Position numbers and translations under genes: made by a program. The notes below the pieces were generated by a model, which was not told where the DNA came from, made no database searches, and saw only the letters and a program-made list of their open reading frames with translations. Positions 1 through 7,640 of a stretch of DNA of 25,434 nt are shown piece after piece; position 1 is the first letter of the stretch, and each line of letters opens with the position of its first letter. This stretch comes from an uncultured Panacagrimonas sp. (GTDB lineage Bacteria > Pseudomonadota > Gammaproteobacteria > Nevskiales > Nevskiaceae), in NCBI GenBank assembly GCA_946481265.1, contig CAMLNE010000012.1, positions 1-25,434 on the forward strand, given 5' to 3'.

Positions 1-707
1 TTCATCTGCTCGTTGAGGTAGTACTCGCGCTGGTTCTTCTCCATCTGCTGCTTGACCCGGCCGCGGATCTTCTTCTCGATCTGCAACACGTCGATCTCGC
101 TTTCCAGCTGCGAGAAGACATGCTCGAGGCGGGCCTTGGGCTCGGCGATCTCGAGCACCTGCTGCTTGTCTTCCAGCTTGAGGTTCAGATGGGCGGCGAT
201 GGAGTCCGCCAGGCGCCCCGGATTGTCCATGCTGGCCAGCGAGGGCAGCAGCTCGGCAGGGACCTTCTTGTTGAGCTTCACGTATTGCTCGAACTGGGAC
301 AGCGTCGACCGGGACAGCGCCTCGACCTCCTTGCCTTCGCCAGCCTCGTCCGGCGGCAACGGCGTGCACTCTGCCGATACAAACGGGCCGTTCATCTCCA
401 CGCGCAGGATCGCCGCGCGTTGCTGGCCTTCCACCAGGACCTTCACCGTGCCGTCCGGCAGCTTGAGCATCTGCAGGATGCTGGCAAGGGTGCCGACCGA
501 GTAGATGTCGTCGGCACCTGGATCGTCCGTATCAGCGGTCCGCTGGGCCACCAGCAGGATGCGCTTGTCATCCTGCATTCCCGCCGCGAGCGCCTTGATC
601 GACTTTTCGCGCCCGACGAACAGCGGGATCGCCATGTGCGGGTACACGACGACGTCGCGCAGCGGCAGGACGGGCGTTAACTTCTCGGATGCGGTAGGCA
701 CGGTCAT
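1..707 (-). CDS. lon: ATP-dependent protease Lon, N-terminal part (cut by window edge)
   Basis: The minus strand from the ATG at 707 translates without a stop to base 1 (about 235 residues). It begins MTVPTASEKLTPVLPLRDVV and soon reads YPHMAIPLFVGREKSI, the opening of the Lon substrate-binding (LAN) domain. Later the helical segment KIRGRVKQQMEKNQREYYLNEQM is visible in parts, typical of the coiled region before the AAA+ module. Lon is a cytosolic homo-hexameric protease that degrades damaged and regulatory proteins; its ATPase and Ser-Lys protease domains lie outside the window. It is downstream of clpX but separated from it by a terminator, so it is probably its own transcription unit. The Shine-Dalgarno is weak (GGAA directly before ATG). 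The start was chosen because family homology begins there. Confidence 0.95.
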   Translation of the reverse strand, partial: MTVPTASEKLTPVLPLRDVVVYPHMAIPLFVGREKSIKALAAGMQDDKRILLVAQRTADTDDPGADDIYSVGTLASILQMLKLPDGTVKVLVEGQQRAAILRVEMNGPFVSAECTPLPPDEAGEGKEVEALSRSTLSQFEQYVKLNKKVPAELLPSLASMDNPGRLADSIAAHLNLKLEDKQQVLEIAEPKARLEHVFSQLESEIDVLQIEKKIRGRVKQQMEKNQREYYLNEQM

Positions 708-737
708 TTCCGGTCAGAAGCACAAGATGAGTGCGCA

Positions 738-772
738 ATTATCGCAGATGCGGCTGTTTCGACGTCTTTCAA
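738..772 (-). promoter_or_regulatory. Candidate lon promoter: sigma-32-like plus extended -10
   Basis: On the minus strand, GTTGAAA (773-767) is followed after 13 bp by CCGCATCT (753-746). This resembles the heat-shock consensus CTTGAAA-N11-16-CCCCATnT. Overlapping it is TGCGATAAT (746-738), an extended -10 for the housekeeping sigma factor. The site lies 31-65 bp upstream of the lon ATG and after the clpX terminator. Heat-shock control of lon is established in E. coli; its use here is inferred from sequence only. Confidence 0.55.
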
Positions 773-784
773 CCGACCAGCAAG

Positions 785-809
785 AAAAAGGCCCCGCCGC
801 GGCGGGGCC
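785..809 (-). terminator. Rho-independent terminator of clpX
   Basis: Bases 790-809 form a perfect 20-bp GC palindrome (GGCCCCGCCG/CGGCGGGGCC). On the minus strand it is followed directly by CTTTTTC, with the T-run at 789-785. It sits 32 bp past the clpX stop codon and ahead of the lon promoter, so it separates the two units. The T-tract is read only on the minus strand. Confidence 0.85.
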
Positions 810-841
810 CATCCCTGATCCAGCGCGGGAGGCACTCCGGC

Positions 842-2116
842 CTAGGCAGAGTTCTTCACTTCGCGCCGCGTCTCCACGTTCTCGTAGACGATGAACGGCT
901 TGGATTCGCCGCGTACCACTGCCTCGTCGATCACGACCTTGCTGACGTTCTGCATCGACGGCAGGTCATACATCACGTCGAGCAGGATGTTCTCAAGGAT
1001 GGTGCGCAGGCCGCGCGCCCCGGTCTTCCGCTCCTTGGCCTTCTTGGATACCGCACGCAGCGCATCCTCGCGAAATTCCAGCTGCACGCCCTCCATCTCG
1101 AACAGCTTGGTGTACTGCTTGATCAGCGCGTTCTTCGGCTCGCGCAGGATCTGCATCAGCGCCGCGTCGTCCAGTTCCTCGAGCACGGCCGCCACCGGAA
1201 GTCGACCGACGAATTCGGGGATCAGGCCAAAGCGGATGAGATCGTCCGGCTCGATCAGCGACAGCATCTTGTTGATCTGCGCCGAATCGGTCTTGGACTT
1301 CACGTCGGCGGAGAACCCGATACCGGCCTTCTCCGTGCGGTTCTGGATCACACGATCCAGCCCTGCGAATGCACCACCGCAGATGAACAGGATGCCGGCA
1401 GTGTTGACCTGCAGGAATTCCTGCTGCGGGTGCTTGCGGCCTCCCTGCGGCGGAACCTGCGCGATGGTGCCCTCGATCAGCTTGAGCAACGCCTGCTGCA
1501 CGCCCTCGCCCGACACGTCCCGCGTAATCGAGGGGTTCTCGGACTTGCGGGCGATCTTGTCGATCTCGTCGATATAGACGATGCCCCGCTGCGCCTTCTC
1601 GATGTCGTATTCGCACTTCTGCAGCAAGCGCTGGATGATGTTCTCGACGTCTTCGCCCACGTAACCGGCTTCGGTCAGCGTGGTGGCGTCCGCGATGGCG
1701 AACGGCACGTCGAGCAGGCGCGCCAGCGTCTCGGCGAGCAGCGTCTTGCCGGAGCCGGTAGGTCCGATCAGCAGGATATTGGACTTGGCGAGCTCGACCC
1801 CATCCTGCGATCCCTTCACCGACAACCGCTTGTAATGGTTGTAGACCGCGACCGACAGCACCTTCTTGGCCTGCTCCTGGCCAATCACGTATTCATCCAG
1901 GACCGCACGGATCTCATGCGGCTTGGGCAGGCCCTTGGTCTGCGGCTTGGCGTGGACTTCCTCCCGGATGATGTCGTTGCAGAGATCGACGCACTCATCG
2001 CAGATGTAGACCGACGGGCCCGCGATCAGCTTGCGCACCTCGTGCTCGGACTTGCCGCAGAAAGAGCAGTACAACACTCGCCCGTTGTGGGAGCTACCGC
2101 GCAGATCAGCGCTCAT
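842..2116 (-). CDS. clpX: ClpX, ATPase/unfoldase subunit of the ClpXP protease
   Basis: 424 residues, the normal family length. ClpX recognises tagged proteins, unfolds them with ATP and feeds them into ClpP. The N-terminal zinc-binding domain has Cys17, Cys20, Cys39 and Cys42 (CSFC...CDEC). Walker A GPTGSGKT is at about 118-125, pore loop GYVG at about 151-154 and Walker B IDEID around 183. The IGF loop that docks on ClpP is in [13 protein letters not shown] at 2119 also opens the frame, but ATG at 2116 with GAGG 9 bases upstream is the better start. It lies 89 bp downstream of clpP, with a possible promoter of its own in the gap, and ends before a strong terminator. Confidence 0.97.
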   Translation of the reverse strand: MSADLRGSSHNGRVLYCSFCGKSEHEVRKLIAGPSVYICDECVDLCNDIIREEVHAKPQTKGLPKPHEIRAVLDEYVIGQEQAKKVLSVAVYNHYKRLSVKGSQDGVELAKSNILLIGPTGSGKTLLAETLARLLDVPFAIADATTLTEAGYVGEDVENIIQRLLQKCEYDIEKAQRGIVYIDEIDKIARKSENPSITRDVSGEGVQQALLKLIEGTIAQVPPQGGRKHPQQEFLQVNTAGILFICGGAFAGLDRVIQNRTEKAGIGFSADVKSKTDSAQINKMLSLIEPDDLIRFGLIPEFVGRLPVAAVLEELDDAALMQILREPKNALIKQYTKLFEMEGVQLEFREDALRAVSKKAKERKTGARGLRTILENILLDVMYDLPSMQNVSKVVIDEAVVRGESKPFIVYENVETRREVKNSA

Positions 2117-2158
2117 CAAAAAGGTCCTCTGCCCGCGTCCAATCGACCGGGATGGCCT

Positions 2159-2186
2159 TGTATATCACGGCCTTGGCCGTACGCAA
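2159..2186 (-). promoter_or_regulatory. Possible clpX promoter with a palindromic spacer
   Basis: On the minus strand, TTGCGT (2186-2181) is separated by 16 bp from TATACA (2164-2159) in the clpP-clpX gap. The spacer is filled exactly by ACGGCC-AA-GGCCGT, an inverted repeat with 6-bp arms and a 2-bp centre. The -35 matches only the TTG of the consensus, so this is tentative. Confidence 0.35.
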
Positions 2187-2205
2187 AACGTTTCCGACGA
2201 GGCAC

Positions 2206-2832
2206 TCAGGCGACCGCGACAGGCGGCACGCGCTTGTCGAGAATCTGGTCGATCAGCCCATATTCCTTGGCCGCTTCCGCGCTCATGAAATAGTCGCGCT
2301 CGACATCGCGGGAGATGCGCTCCAGCGGCTGTCCGGTGTGCTCCGCCATCAGCTTGTTGAGACGTTCGCGGAGGAACAGGATCTCGCGCGCCTGGATCTC
2401 GATGTCGGTGGCCTGGCCCTGAGCACCACCCGAAGGCTGATGAATCATGATGCGTGAATGCGGCAGGGAGTAACGCTTGCCCTTGGTCCCGGCGGACAGC
2501 AGGAAGGCTCCCATGCTTGCGGCCTGTCCGATGCACATCGTGGCCACATCCGGCTTGATGAACTTTATCGTGTCGTAGATCGACAATCCCGATGTGATCA
2601 CGCCACCCGGAGAATTGATGTACAGATGGACGTCCTTGTCCGGGTTCTCCGATTCGAGAAAGAGAAGCTGGGCCACGACGAGGTTCGCCATGAAATCGTC
2701 GATCGGGCCCACAACGAACACCACTCGCTCCTTCAGCAGGCGCGAATAGATGTCGAAAGCGCGCTCTCCGCGAGCGGTCTGCTCGACCACCATGGGAACG
2801 AGCGTCGAGGCGCGGCTACGGATGTCGGTCAT
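2206..2832 (-). CDS. clpP: ClpP, serine protease subunit
   Basis: 208 residues, close to the E. coli precursor length. ClpP forms a two-ring tetradecamer with an internal Ser-His-Asp proteolytic chamber and works with ClpX, encoded next. The catalytic residues are Ser106 (GQAASMGA), His131 (IMIHQPSGG) and Asp180 (ERDYF), with the same relative spacing as E. coli Ser97/His122/Asp171. The N-terminal 13 or so residues resemble the cleaved propeptide. The gene starts 70 bp after tig. The Shine-Dalgarno is weak, and a short inverted repeat (2843-2856, ATTCCG/CGGAAT) lies just upstream of the ATG. Tig-ClpP-ClpX-Lon order is conserved in many bacteria, and co-transcription of at least tig-clpP is likely. 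Confidence 0.97.
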   Translation of the reverse strand: MTDIRSRASTLVPMVVEQTARGERAFDIYSRLLKERVVFVVGPIDDFMANLVVAQLLFLESENPDKDVHLYINSPGGVITSGLSIYDTIKFIKPDVATMCIGQAASMGAFLLSAGTKGKRYSLPHSRIMIHQPSGGAQGQATDIEIQAREILFLRERLNKLMAEHTGQPLERISRDVERDYFMSAEAAKEYGLIDQILDKRVPPVAVA

Positions 2833-2902
2833 TTGATTGGAAATTCCGGACGGAATGATTTGAAGTTTCGAAAGGAAGGAGCGTACGACGCTCGTCCCTT
2901 AC

Positions 2903-4216
2903 TCAGGCCGCCGCCTGGGGGTTCAAGAGCTGCTCGAGGCTCATCGGCTTCTCGATCTTGCGGGCACCGGAGAGCAGCAGTTCGACGACCTGGTCTTCCA
3001 GCACCATCGCGCGCAGTCCTTCCATCATCTCCGGACGCGAACGGTAATAGCTCTTCACCTGATCGGGGTGTTCGAAGTCGCGCGCCATGCCGTCCAGCGC
3101 TTCCTCGATCTTCGCGTCGTCGAGCTTGACTTCCTTCGCCTTGATCACCTCGCCAAGCAGCAGGCCGAGCTGCACCTTGCGGCCGGCGCCTGCCTCGAAA
3201 AGCTGGGCGGGCAGCATCTCGGCCAGCTTCTCCGGCGGTACGTTCTGCATGTTCATGCGCTGGGCAGCCTGCTGGCGCAGGCTCGGCACTTCCTGGTCGA
3301 TCAGGCTCTTGGGAATCTCGACGGGATTCTTCTCCGCCAGCTGATCCATCACCTGGTTCTTCTGCCGACGCTGGATCGCCTTCTTGCGCTCGCTCTCCAG
3401 CGCCTCGCGCGCCTTGGTCCGCAGCGCGTCGACCGAATCCACCGAATGGGCGCTCAGGAACTCTTCGCTCTCGATCTCGGGCAGCACGACTTCCTTGATC
3501 TCGTGAACCGTCACGGCGAACTGGGCGGTCTTGCCCTGCAGGTTCTCGGCGCGGTAGTCGGCAGGGAAGGCCACGGCCACCTCGAAGCTCTCACCTGCAG
3601 CGTGGCCGATGACCCCGTTTTCCAGGTCGGGCAGGAACTGACCTGCGCCGATCTCGATCTCGACCCCCTCGCCCTTGCCACCCGCAAAGCTCTCCCCGTC
3701 CAGCTTTCCATCGAAGTCGAGCTTGACCATGTCACCGGATGCGGCGGGCCGTTCGACCGGGTTCACGCTGCGGCGGCCCTTGCGCAGGTTCAGGACGAGG
3801 CGATCGACATCGGCGTCGGTGACTTCAACCACCGGCTCCTCGATCTCCAGCGTGTCGAGCCCCGTAAGCTGGATCTCCGGATAGACCTCGAAGCTGGCGA
3901 CGTATTCCAGCGGCTCGCCCGGCTTTTCCGCCATCACATTGATCTGCGGCTGTCCAGCGGGACGGGCCCCGACCTTGGCCAGTGCCTCGGGGTAGCTGCG
4001 CTGGACCAGATCCGACACCGCATCCATGCGTGCCGACGGTCCGAACTGCTGCTGAATGACCTTGAGCGGTGCCTTGCCCGGGCGGAAACCCGGCAGCTTG
4101 GCGCGCTGCGACATGTTGCGCAGCCGCTCGTCCACGGCCTTGGAGACGCGGTCGGCAGGAATGGTGACGCGCATTTCGCGCTTGAGCCCGCCCGGTGCTT
4201 CGAGATTGACGTCCAT
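2903..4216 (-). CDS. tig: Trigger factor, ribosome-associated chaperone
   Basis: 437 residues (family about 430). Trigger factor binds ribosomal protein uL23 at the exit tunnel and shields nascent chains. The ribosome-docking signature GFRPGKAP is at residues 43-50. The central part, after VTDADVDRLVLNLR, is the FKBP-type peptidyl-prolyl isomerase domain, with VKLDFDGKLDGESF as its start. The C-terminal chaperone arms include the family block RQQAAQRMN and LLLGEVIKAKEV. The ATG at 4216 gives a start matching family proteins (MDVNLEAPGGLKREM). It lies 131 bp downstream of tRNA-Leu on the same strand. I see no convincing Shine-Dalgarno and only a poor promoter (TTGCGA near 4328-4333) in the gap. 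Confidence 0.97.
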   Translation of the reverse strand: MDVNLEAPGGLKREMRVTIPADRVSKAVDERLRNMSQRAKLPGFRPGKAPLKVIQQQFGPSARMDAVSDLVQRSYPEALAKVGARPAGQPQINVMAEKPGEPLEYVASFEVYPEIQLTGLDTLEIEEPVVEVTDADVDRLVLNLRKGRRSVNPVERPAASGDMVKLDFDGKLDGESFAGGKGEGVEIEIGAGQFLPDLENGVIGHAAGESFEVAVAFPADYRAENLQGKTAQFAVTVHEIKEVVLPEIESEEFLSAHSVDSVDALRTKAREALESERKKAIQRRQKNQVMDQLAEKNPVEIPKSLIDQEVPSLRQQAAQRMNMQNVPPEKLAEMLPAQLFEAGAGRKVQLGLLLGEVIKAKEVKLDDAKIEEALDGMARDFEHPDQVKSYYRSRPEMMEGLRAMVLEDQVVELLLSGARKIEKPMSLEQLLNPQAAA

Positions 4217-4347
4217 AGATGTTCTTTCGTGAGTGCGTGCCGATCAACGCGTTCCAAAGGCGCCCGCACCTCGCCCGTTCACCGGGTACGAAGGCGGGAT
4301 ATCCCCGTATCTTTTGCCCGCGTCACGTCGCAAAGGATTCGGAAGCT

Positions 4348-4432
4348 TGGTGCGAAAGGCGAGACTCGAACTCGCACGCCTTGCGGCACGGGAACCTAAA
4401 TCCCGGGCGTCTACCAATTCCGCCACTTTCGC
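4348..4432 (-). tRNA. tRNA-Leu (anticodon UAG)
   Basis: 85 nt on the minus strand with encoded CCA (4350-4348). Acceptor GCGAAAG pairs with CTTTCGC. The D arm contains AATTGGTAGAC. The anticodon stem-loop is CGGGA-TTTAGGT-TCCCG, giving anticodon TAG, which reads CUN codons. The long variable arm (TGCCGCAAGGCG) marks a class II tRNA, as expected for Leu. The T arm GCGAG-TTCGAGT-CTCGC is intact. Confidence 0.97.
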
Positions 4433-4452
4433 AGGAGGCAACGCGGCCGCGA

Positions 4453-4458
4453 AGTATA
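4453..4458 (-). promoter_or_regulatory. -10 element upstream of tRNA-Leu
   Basis: On the minus strand, TATACT lies 20 bp before the mature tRNA 5' end, the expected distance for a stable-RNA promoter. No good -35 hexamer is present 16-18 bp further up; that sequence is GC-rich. Confidence 0.4.
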
Positions 4459-4608
4459 CAGCGGGGCCGCGGCTTCGATTCCGGGCTCGCGACCGCGAAC
4501 CGGTGCGAGCCTCCGCCGCGCCAATTTGCATCCCCCGCACCTGCCGCACCGCCGCACTCATGAAGCGCCGAATGGTCCCGCCCCGACGGAAGGGAACCCG
4601 ATCGGCAC

Positions 4609-4640
4609 TTGACCCATCTTTGCGAATAATTATCATTTCG
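4609..4640 (+). promoter_or_regulatory. hemP promoter overlapped by a Fur-box-like site
   Basis: TTGACC (4609-4614), a 16-bp spacer and TATCAT (4631-4636, 5 of 6 to TATAAT) form a good housekeeping promoter 35 bp upstream of hemP. Bases 4622-4640 match 12 of 19 positions of the classical Fur-box consensus and cover the -10 element. The AT-rich patch stands out in GC-rich surroundings. Iron-dependent repression by Fur is the natural reading for a heme-uptake operon, but it is inferred. Confidence 0.72.
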
Positions 4641-4671
4641 TTTTGGTCGATCTCTCACCCTCGGAGCCCCC

Positions 4672-4845
4672 ATGCAGACCTCCACGCTCACCGCTGCACG
4701 CTCGCCGCTCGTCCCGCGGCCCCAACTGCCGCGCCTGCGCAGCGAGGACCTGTTCCGGAGTTCGCATGAACTGATCATCGAGCACCAGGGACAGGAATAC
4801 CGGCTGCGCCTGACGCGCAACGACAAGCTGATCCTCAACAAGTAG
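4672..4845 (+). CDS. hemP: Hemin uptake protein HemP (small)
   Basis: 57 residues starting MQTSTLTAARSPLVP. The C-terminal half, SEDLF...HELIIEHQGQEYRLRLT followed by RNDKLILNK, is the HemP family signature (IxHxGxxYxLRxTRxxKLIL). HemP proteins are small cytosolic factors found at the head of bacterial hemin-uptake operons. In some Burkholderiales the homologue (HemP/HmuP) activates receptor expression; whether this one does is unknown. GGAG lies 5 bases before the ATG. It is the first gene behind the Fur-box promoter and is followed after 69 bp by the heme permease. It has no membrane segment or signal peptide. It is too short for many automatic gene finders. Confidence 0.9.
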   Translation: MQTSTLTAARSPLVPRPQLPRLRSEDLFRSSHELIIEHQGQEYRLRLTRNDKLILNK

Positions 4846-4914
4846 TCCGTCGTCGCGGCCGAACAGCGACACAACGGGTACTGCGCTGGGGAATATCGGC
4901 GTCCAAGCGGCACA

Positions 4915-5973
4915 ATGCCGCGCATGCCCGATTCCAGTCCTTCTCCGCCCGCGCGCGCGGCCTTCGTTTTCCTTGGACTGACGGTGCTGGCCGGCTGTGC
5001 CGCGGTCCTGGGAATCTCGGCCGGAACCATCGATATCAGCGCGGCTGACGTGCTCGCAGGTCTCGGCCTGGGAACCCCCGCGACAGACCCGACCGCGCTC
5101 GCGGTCGTTCGCGACCTGCGGCTGCCCCGGGTACTGCTGGCGCTGCTGGTCGGCGCGGCGCTCGCCTGCTCGGGGACCGCGATGCAGGGCCTGTTCCGCA
5201 ACCCCCTCGCCGATCCCGGCCTGGTCGGCGTCGCGAGCGGTGCCGCACTGGCGGCGGTCGCGGCGATCGTCGGTGCACGCGAACTCTCGCTGCCGACGGC
5301 CTGGGTGCCCTTCGCGACCCCCATCGCCTCCTTCGTCGGTGGATTGGCCGCCGCCGCACTGGCCGCACACCTGGCCAACGCGGCCGGCTACACGCGCGGC
5401 GCCACCCTGCTGCTCGCCGGACTGGCGATCAATGCGATTGCGGGCGCCGGCATCGGGCTGTTGACCCAGATTGCGGGCGACGCGGCACTGCGCGAGGCCA
5501 TGTTCTGGTTGTTCGGCTCCCTGGCAAAGAGCGGCTGGGTCGAACTCGGCGTCGCGGCGCCGCTGTTGCTGGCCATCCTGGTCCTGCTACCGCGCGAGGC
5601 GCGCGCACTCAACGCACTGTTGCTGGGCGAATCCGAGGCCCTTCATCTGGGTGTCGACGTCGAGGCGCTCAAACGTCGTCTTACCCTGTTGATCGTCCTC
5701 GCGGTGGCGGCCTGTGTCGCGCTGTCCGGCATCATCGGCTTCGTCGGCCTGATCGTGCCGCACCTGCTTCGACTGGTCCTGGGTCCGGACCACCGCGTCC
5801 TGATCCCCGCTTCCGCACTCGGTGGCGCTGCCCTGCTCGCGTTTGCGGACCTGGCGGCCCGCACCGCGATGCCGCCGGCCGAGCTGCCCATCGGCATCCT
5901 GACCGCCCTGATCGGCGGCCCGTTTTTCCTGGTCCTGCTGATCCGCCTGCGCGGAAGGGTCGAGAGCTGGTAA
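4915..5973 (+). CDS. hmuU: Heme ABC transporter permease, FecCD family
   Basis: 352 residues, with a hydrophobic profile consistent with 9-10 membrane helices. Family blocks are clear: LRLPRVLLALLVGAALACSG then MQGLFRNPLADPGLVGVASG near residues 60-110, and GFVGLIVPHLLRLVLGPDHR near 270-290, the coupling helix that contacts the ATPase. The C-terminus ELPIGILTALIGGPFFLVLL is also typical. It should carry heme (or possibly a siderophore) across the inner membrane. The assignment to heme rests on HemP upstream and an HmuV-like ATPase downstream. A second in-frame ATG at 4924 is an equally good start, and neither has a strong Shine-Dalgarno. The stop overlaps the hmuV start (TAATG), so translation is probably coupled. 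Confidence 0.9.
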   Translation: MPRMPDSSPSPPARAAFVFLGLTVLAGCAAVLGISAGTIDISAADVLAGLGLGTPATDPTALAVVRDLRLPRVLLALLVGAALACSGTAMQGLFRNPLADPGLVGVASGAALAAVAAIVGARELSLPTAWVPFATPIASFVGGLAAAALAAHLANAAGYTRGATLLLAGLAINAIAGAGIGLLTQIAGDAALREAMFWLFGSLAKSGWVELGVAAPLLLAILVLLPREARALNALLLGESEALHLGVDVEALKRRLTLLIVLAVAACVALSGIIGFVGLIVPHLLRLVLGPDHRVLIPASALGGAALLAFADLAARTAMPPAELPIGILTALIGGPFFLVLLIRLRGRVESW

Positions 5974-6848
5974 TGCTGATCGCCGACAGGATCTCCTGCA
6001 CCCTCGATGGGCGCGACCTGCTCAGTGACGTCAACGTCCGCCTCGAAAGCGGGGAGGTCCTGGCCATTCTCGGGCCCAATGGCGCCGGCAAGAGCACGCT
6101 GCTCAAGCTGCTGGCCCGTGAAATGCCCCCAACACGTGGGCGCGTCGAGCTCAATGGGCGCGATCTGGCGCAGTGGAGCGCGCTGGCCCTTGCGCGCCAG
6201 CGCGCGGTGCTGCCCCAGTCGGAGTCGCTGCGCTTCCCCTTCGACGTCAGGCAGGTAGTGAGCCTGGGACGTTATCCGTGGAGCGCTGTGAGCACGGATG
6301 CCGAGAGACGGATCGTCGCGGCGGCGATGGAAGCGACCGGCGTGTCCCACTTTGCGGATCGCATCTACACGACGCTATCCGTCGGCGAACGCGCACGCGT
6401 CCAACTGGCCCGGGTGCTCGCCCAGATCTGGGAGTCCGCGGACGGCCAGACGCGGTATCTGCTGCTCGACGAGCCGACCGCCAGCCTGGACCTCGCGCAT
6501 CAGCATGAGGTGCTCGCGGCCGTACGCCGGTTCGCCGCGCGCGGCGCAGGGGTGGCGATGGTGCTCCACGATCTCAACCTGGCACTGCAGTACGCCGATC
6601 GAGTGCTGCTCATGAAGGGCGGCAGGATCGAGGTCGCCGGACCGGTACATGAGGCGCTGAACGCCAACGACATCGAGCGGGTGTTCGACGTGGATGTCGA
6701 CTTCGTTCGGCGCAGCGATGCGGACGGGTTCTGGATCGCGCCGCGGCCGCATCGACGCCGGGAACACCCAGGCCGCGTTCCAGGCAGTCCAGATCTCGGC
6801 GCACCAGGCGTCGTCGCGGGCGCACCAGGCGTCGTCGCGAAAAAATAG
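5973..6848 (+). CDS. hmuV: Heme ABC transporter ATP-binding protein
   Basis: 291 residues. Walker A GPNGAGKST is at 34-42, Q-loop Gln82, signature LSVGE at 135-139 (the usual LSGGE with one change), Walker B YLLLDE ending at Glu167, D-loop SLD and switch His199. The run LARVLAQIW directly after the signature is characteristic of heme-type HmuV ATPases. It partners with the permease upstream, whose stop codon it overlaps by one base. The last 30 or so residues are a low-complexity tail ending in two exact copies of GAPGVVA then KK. The family usually ends near 255-270 residues, so this tail is an extension. No substrate-binding HmuT gene lies in this operon. Confidence 0.92.
   Translation: MLIADRISCTLDGRDLLSDVNVRLESGEVLAILGPNGAGKSTLLKLLAREMPPTRGRVELNGRDLAQWSALALARQRAVLPQSESLRFPFDVRQVVSLGRYPWSAVSTDAERRIVAAAMEATGVSHFADRIYTTLSVGERARVQLARVLAQIWESADGQTRYLLLDEPTASLDLAHQHEVLAAVRRFAARGAGVAMVLHDLNLALQYADRVLLMKGGRIEVAGPVHEALNANDIERVFDVDVDFVRRSDADGFWIAPRPHRRREHPGRVPGSPDLGAPGVVAGAPGVVAKK
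6798..6839 (+). repeat. Two perfect 21-bp tandem copies at the 3' end of hmuV
   Basis: GGCGCACCAGGCGTCGTCGCG occurs twice without change (6798-6818 and 6819-6839). Each copy encodes seven residues (GAPGVVA), and the reading frame is preserved. It is followed by six A bases and the stop. The copies being identical suggests a recent duplication. Confidence 0.95.
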
Positions 6849-6860
6849 ATGCAGATGGCA

Positions 6861-6889
6861 TTGAGGCCGCCGAATGGCTTGGCTATACT
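6861..6889 (+). promoter_or_regulatory. Promoter of the tRNA-Ala/tRNA-Glu unit
   Basis: TTGAGG (6861-6866), a 17-bp spacer and TATACT (6884-6889). The -10 ends 14 bp before the mature tRNA-Ala, and the stretch between is GC-rich (GCGCGCCC), as in stringently controlled stable-RNA promoters. Confidence 0.8.
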
Positions 6890-6903
6890 GCGCGCCCTTT
6901 CGA

Positions 6904-6979
<76 letters not shown>

Positions 6980-7045
6980 AAGTTCCTTACGGCACCGCCT
7001 CGGCGTTGCCAGGGCGCATCCCCGGGATGCAACAGCGTCCGCCTC

Positions 7046-7121
7046 GTTCCCATCGTCTAGAGGCCTAGGACACCTCCCTTTCACGGAGGTAACCGGGGTT
7101 CGAATCCCCGTGGGAACGCCA
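7046..7121 (+). tRNA. tRNA-Glu (anticodon UUC)
   Basis: 76 nt including encoded CCA (7119-7121). Acceptor GTTCCCA pairs with TGGGAAC. Anticodon stem-loop is CCTCC-CTTTCAC-GGAGG, anticodon TTC. T arm is CGGGG-TTCGAAT-CCCCG. It lies 66 bp after tRNA-Ala with no promoter of its own visible, so the two are probably one transcript. Confidence 0.97.
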
Positions 7122-7128
7122 TAAAAAG

Positions 7129-7168
7129 GCTGTTTTTCGTGACTCCGGAAAACAGCGCCCCTTTCTTC
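7129..7168 (+). terminator. Possible terminator of the tRNA unit
   Basis: GCTGTTTT (7129-7136) pairs with AAAACAGC (7149-7156) across a 12-base loop, followed by GCGCCCCTTTCTT. A second hairpin, TTCCGGGA/TCCCGGAA with a CTGC loop, lies at 7166-7185. The T-tract is poor, so the exact end is uncertain. Confidence 0.4.
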
Positions 7169-7289
7169 CGGGACTGCTCCCGGAATAGCGCGACGACAGC
7201 GGGGGAACCCGGCGGCGGATCAAGGCCCGCCCTTCATGTGCACCGACCGCGGTCTGCCTGTGCACCAGGCCGTCCGGCGCCAGCGACCG

Positions 7290-7640
7290 TCATGGCCAGC
7301 GCGGAAAGCGAACCGGATCCAGGATCGCGAACAATTCCCTCACCACCCAGCCGCCCCCGAAGAAGGCTTTCGCGTTTTCCAGGCTGGAGACGACCGCGCT
7401 GCGTTCCTGCAACGGTCCAGGGCCACGCGTCTTCTCGCAAAGATACTGGTCACGACCGATTCGAGTGATGCGCAGGCGGGTCCAGCGAGCCGGCATTGCA
7501 TCCCCGGGCGCCGGCTCGGTCGAGAACTCGGCGAACACCCGTTGCCCTGGACTGACAAGGGGTGGGACTTCGGCCTGGCTTCGGGGAGTGATGCGAAGCA
7601 TCGATGCGGGGGCCTCAACCACTCTCTCTCGGGGATCCAC
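7290..7640 (-). CDS. Hypothetical protein, uncertain
   Basis: An open frame of 116 codons from GTG at 7640. An internal ATG at 7601 would give 103 residues with a weak GAGG upstream. I do not recognise a family. The middle reads plausibly protein-like (QRVFAEFSTEP..., RWTRLRITRIGRDQYLCEK) and the end AVVSSLENAKAFFGGGWVVR could be a helix. No signal peptide, membrane helix or known motif is visible. It is on the same strand as, and 224 bp downstream of, the MFS gene, and converges on the tRNAs. Third codon positions are only moderately GC-rich, less so than in neighbouring genes, and an overlapping frame (7340-7855) is longer, so it may be spurious. Confidence 0.33.
   Translation of the reverse strand: MDPRERVVEAPASMLRITPRSQAEVPPLVSPGQRVFAEFSTEPAPGDAMPARWTRLRITRIGRDQYLCEKTRGPGPLQERSAVVSSLENAKAFFGGGWVVRELFAILDPVRFPRWP

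Noticed and set aside
731..2293. A 520-codon plus-strand ORF opposite clpX
   Set aside because: Antisense to a fully conserved gene; its composition (many Gln, His, Leu, Arg) is that of a mirrored frame.
3068..4399. A 443-codon plus-strand ORF opposite tig
   Set aside because: Mirror frame of trigger factor that also runs through tRNA-Leu, which rules out a real gene there.
4323..5378. A 351-codon minus-strand ORF over tRNA-Leu, hemP and hmuU
   Set aside because: Low-complexity Ala/Arg/Ser sequence overlapping a tRNA and two supported genes on the other strand.
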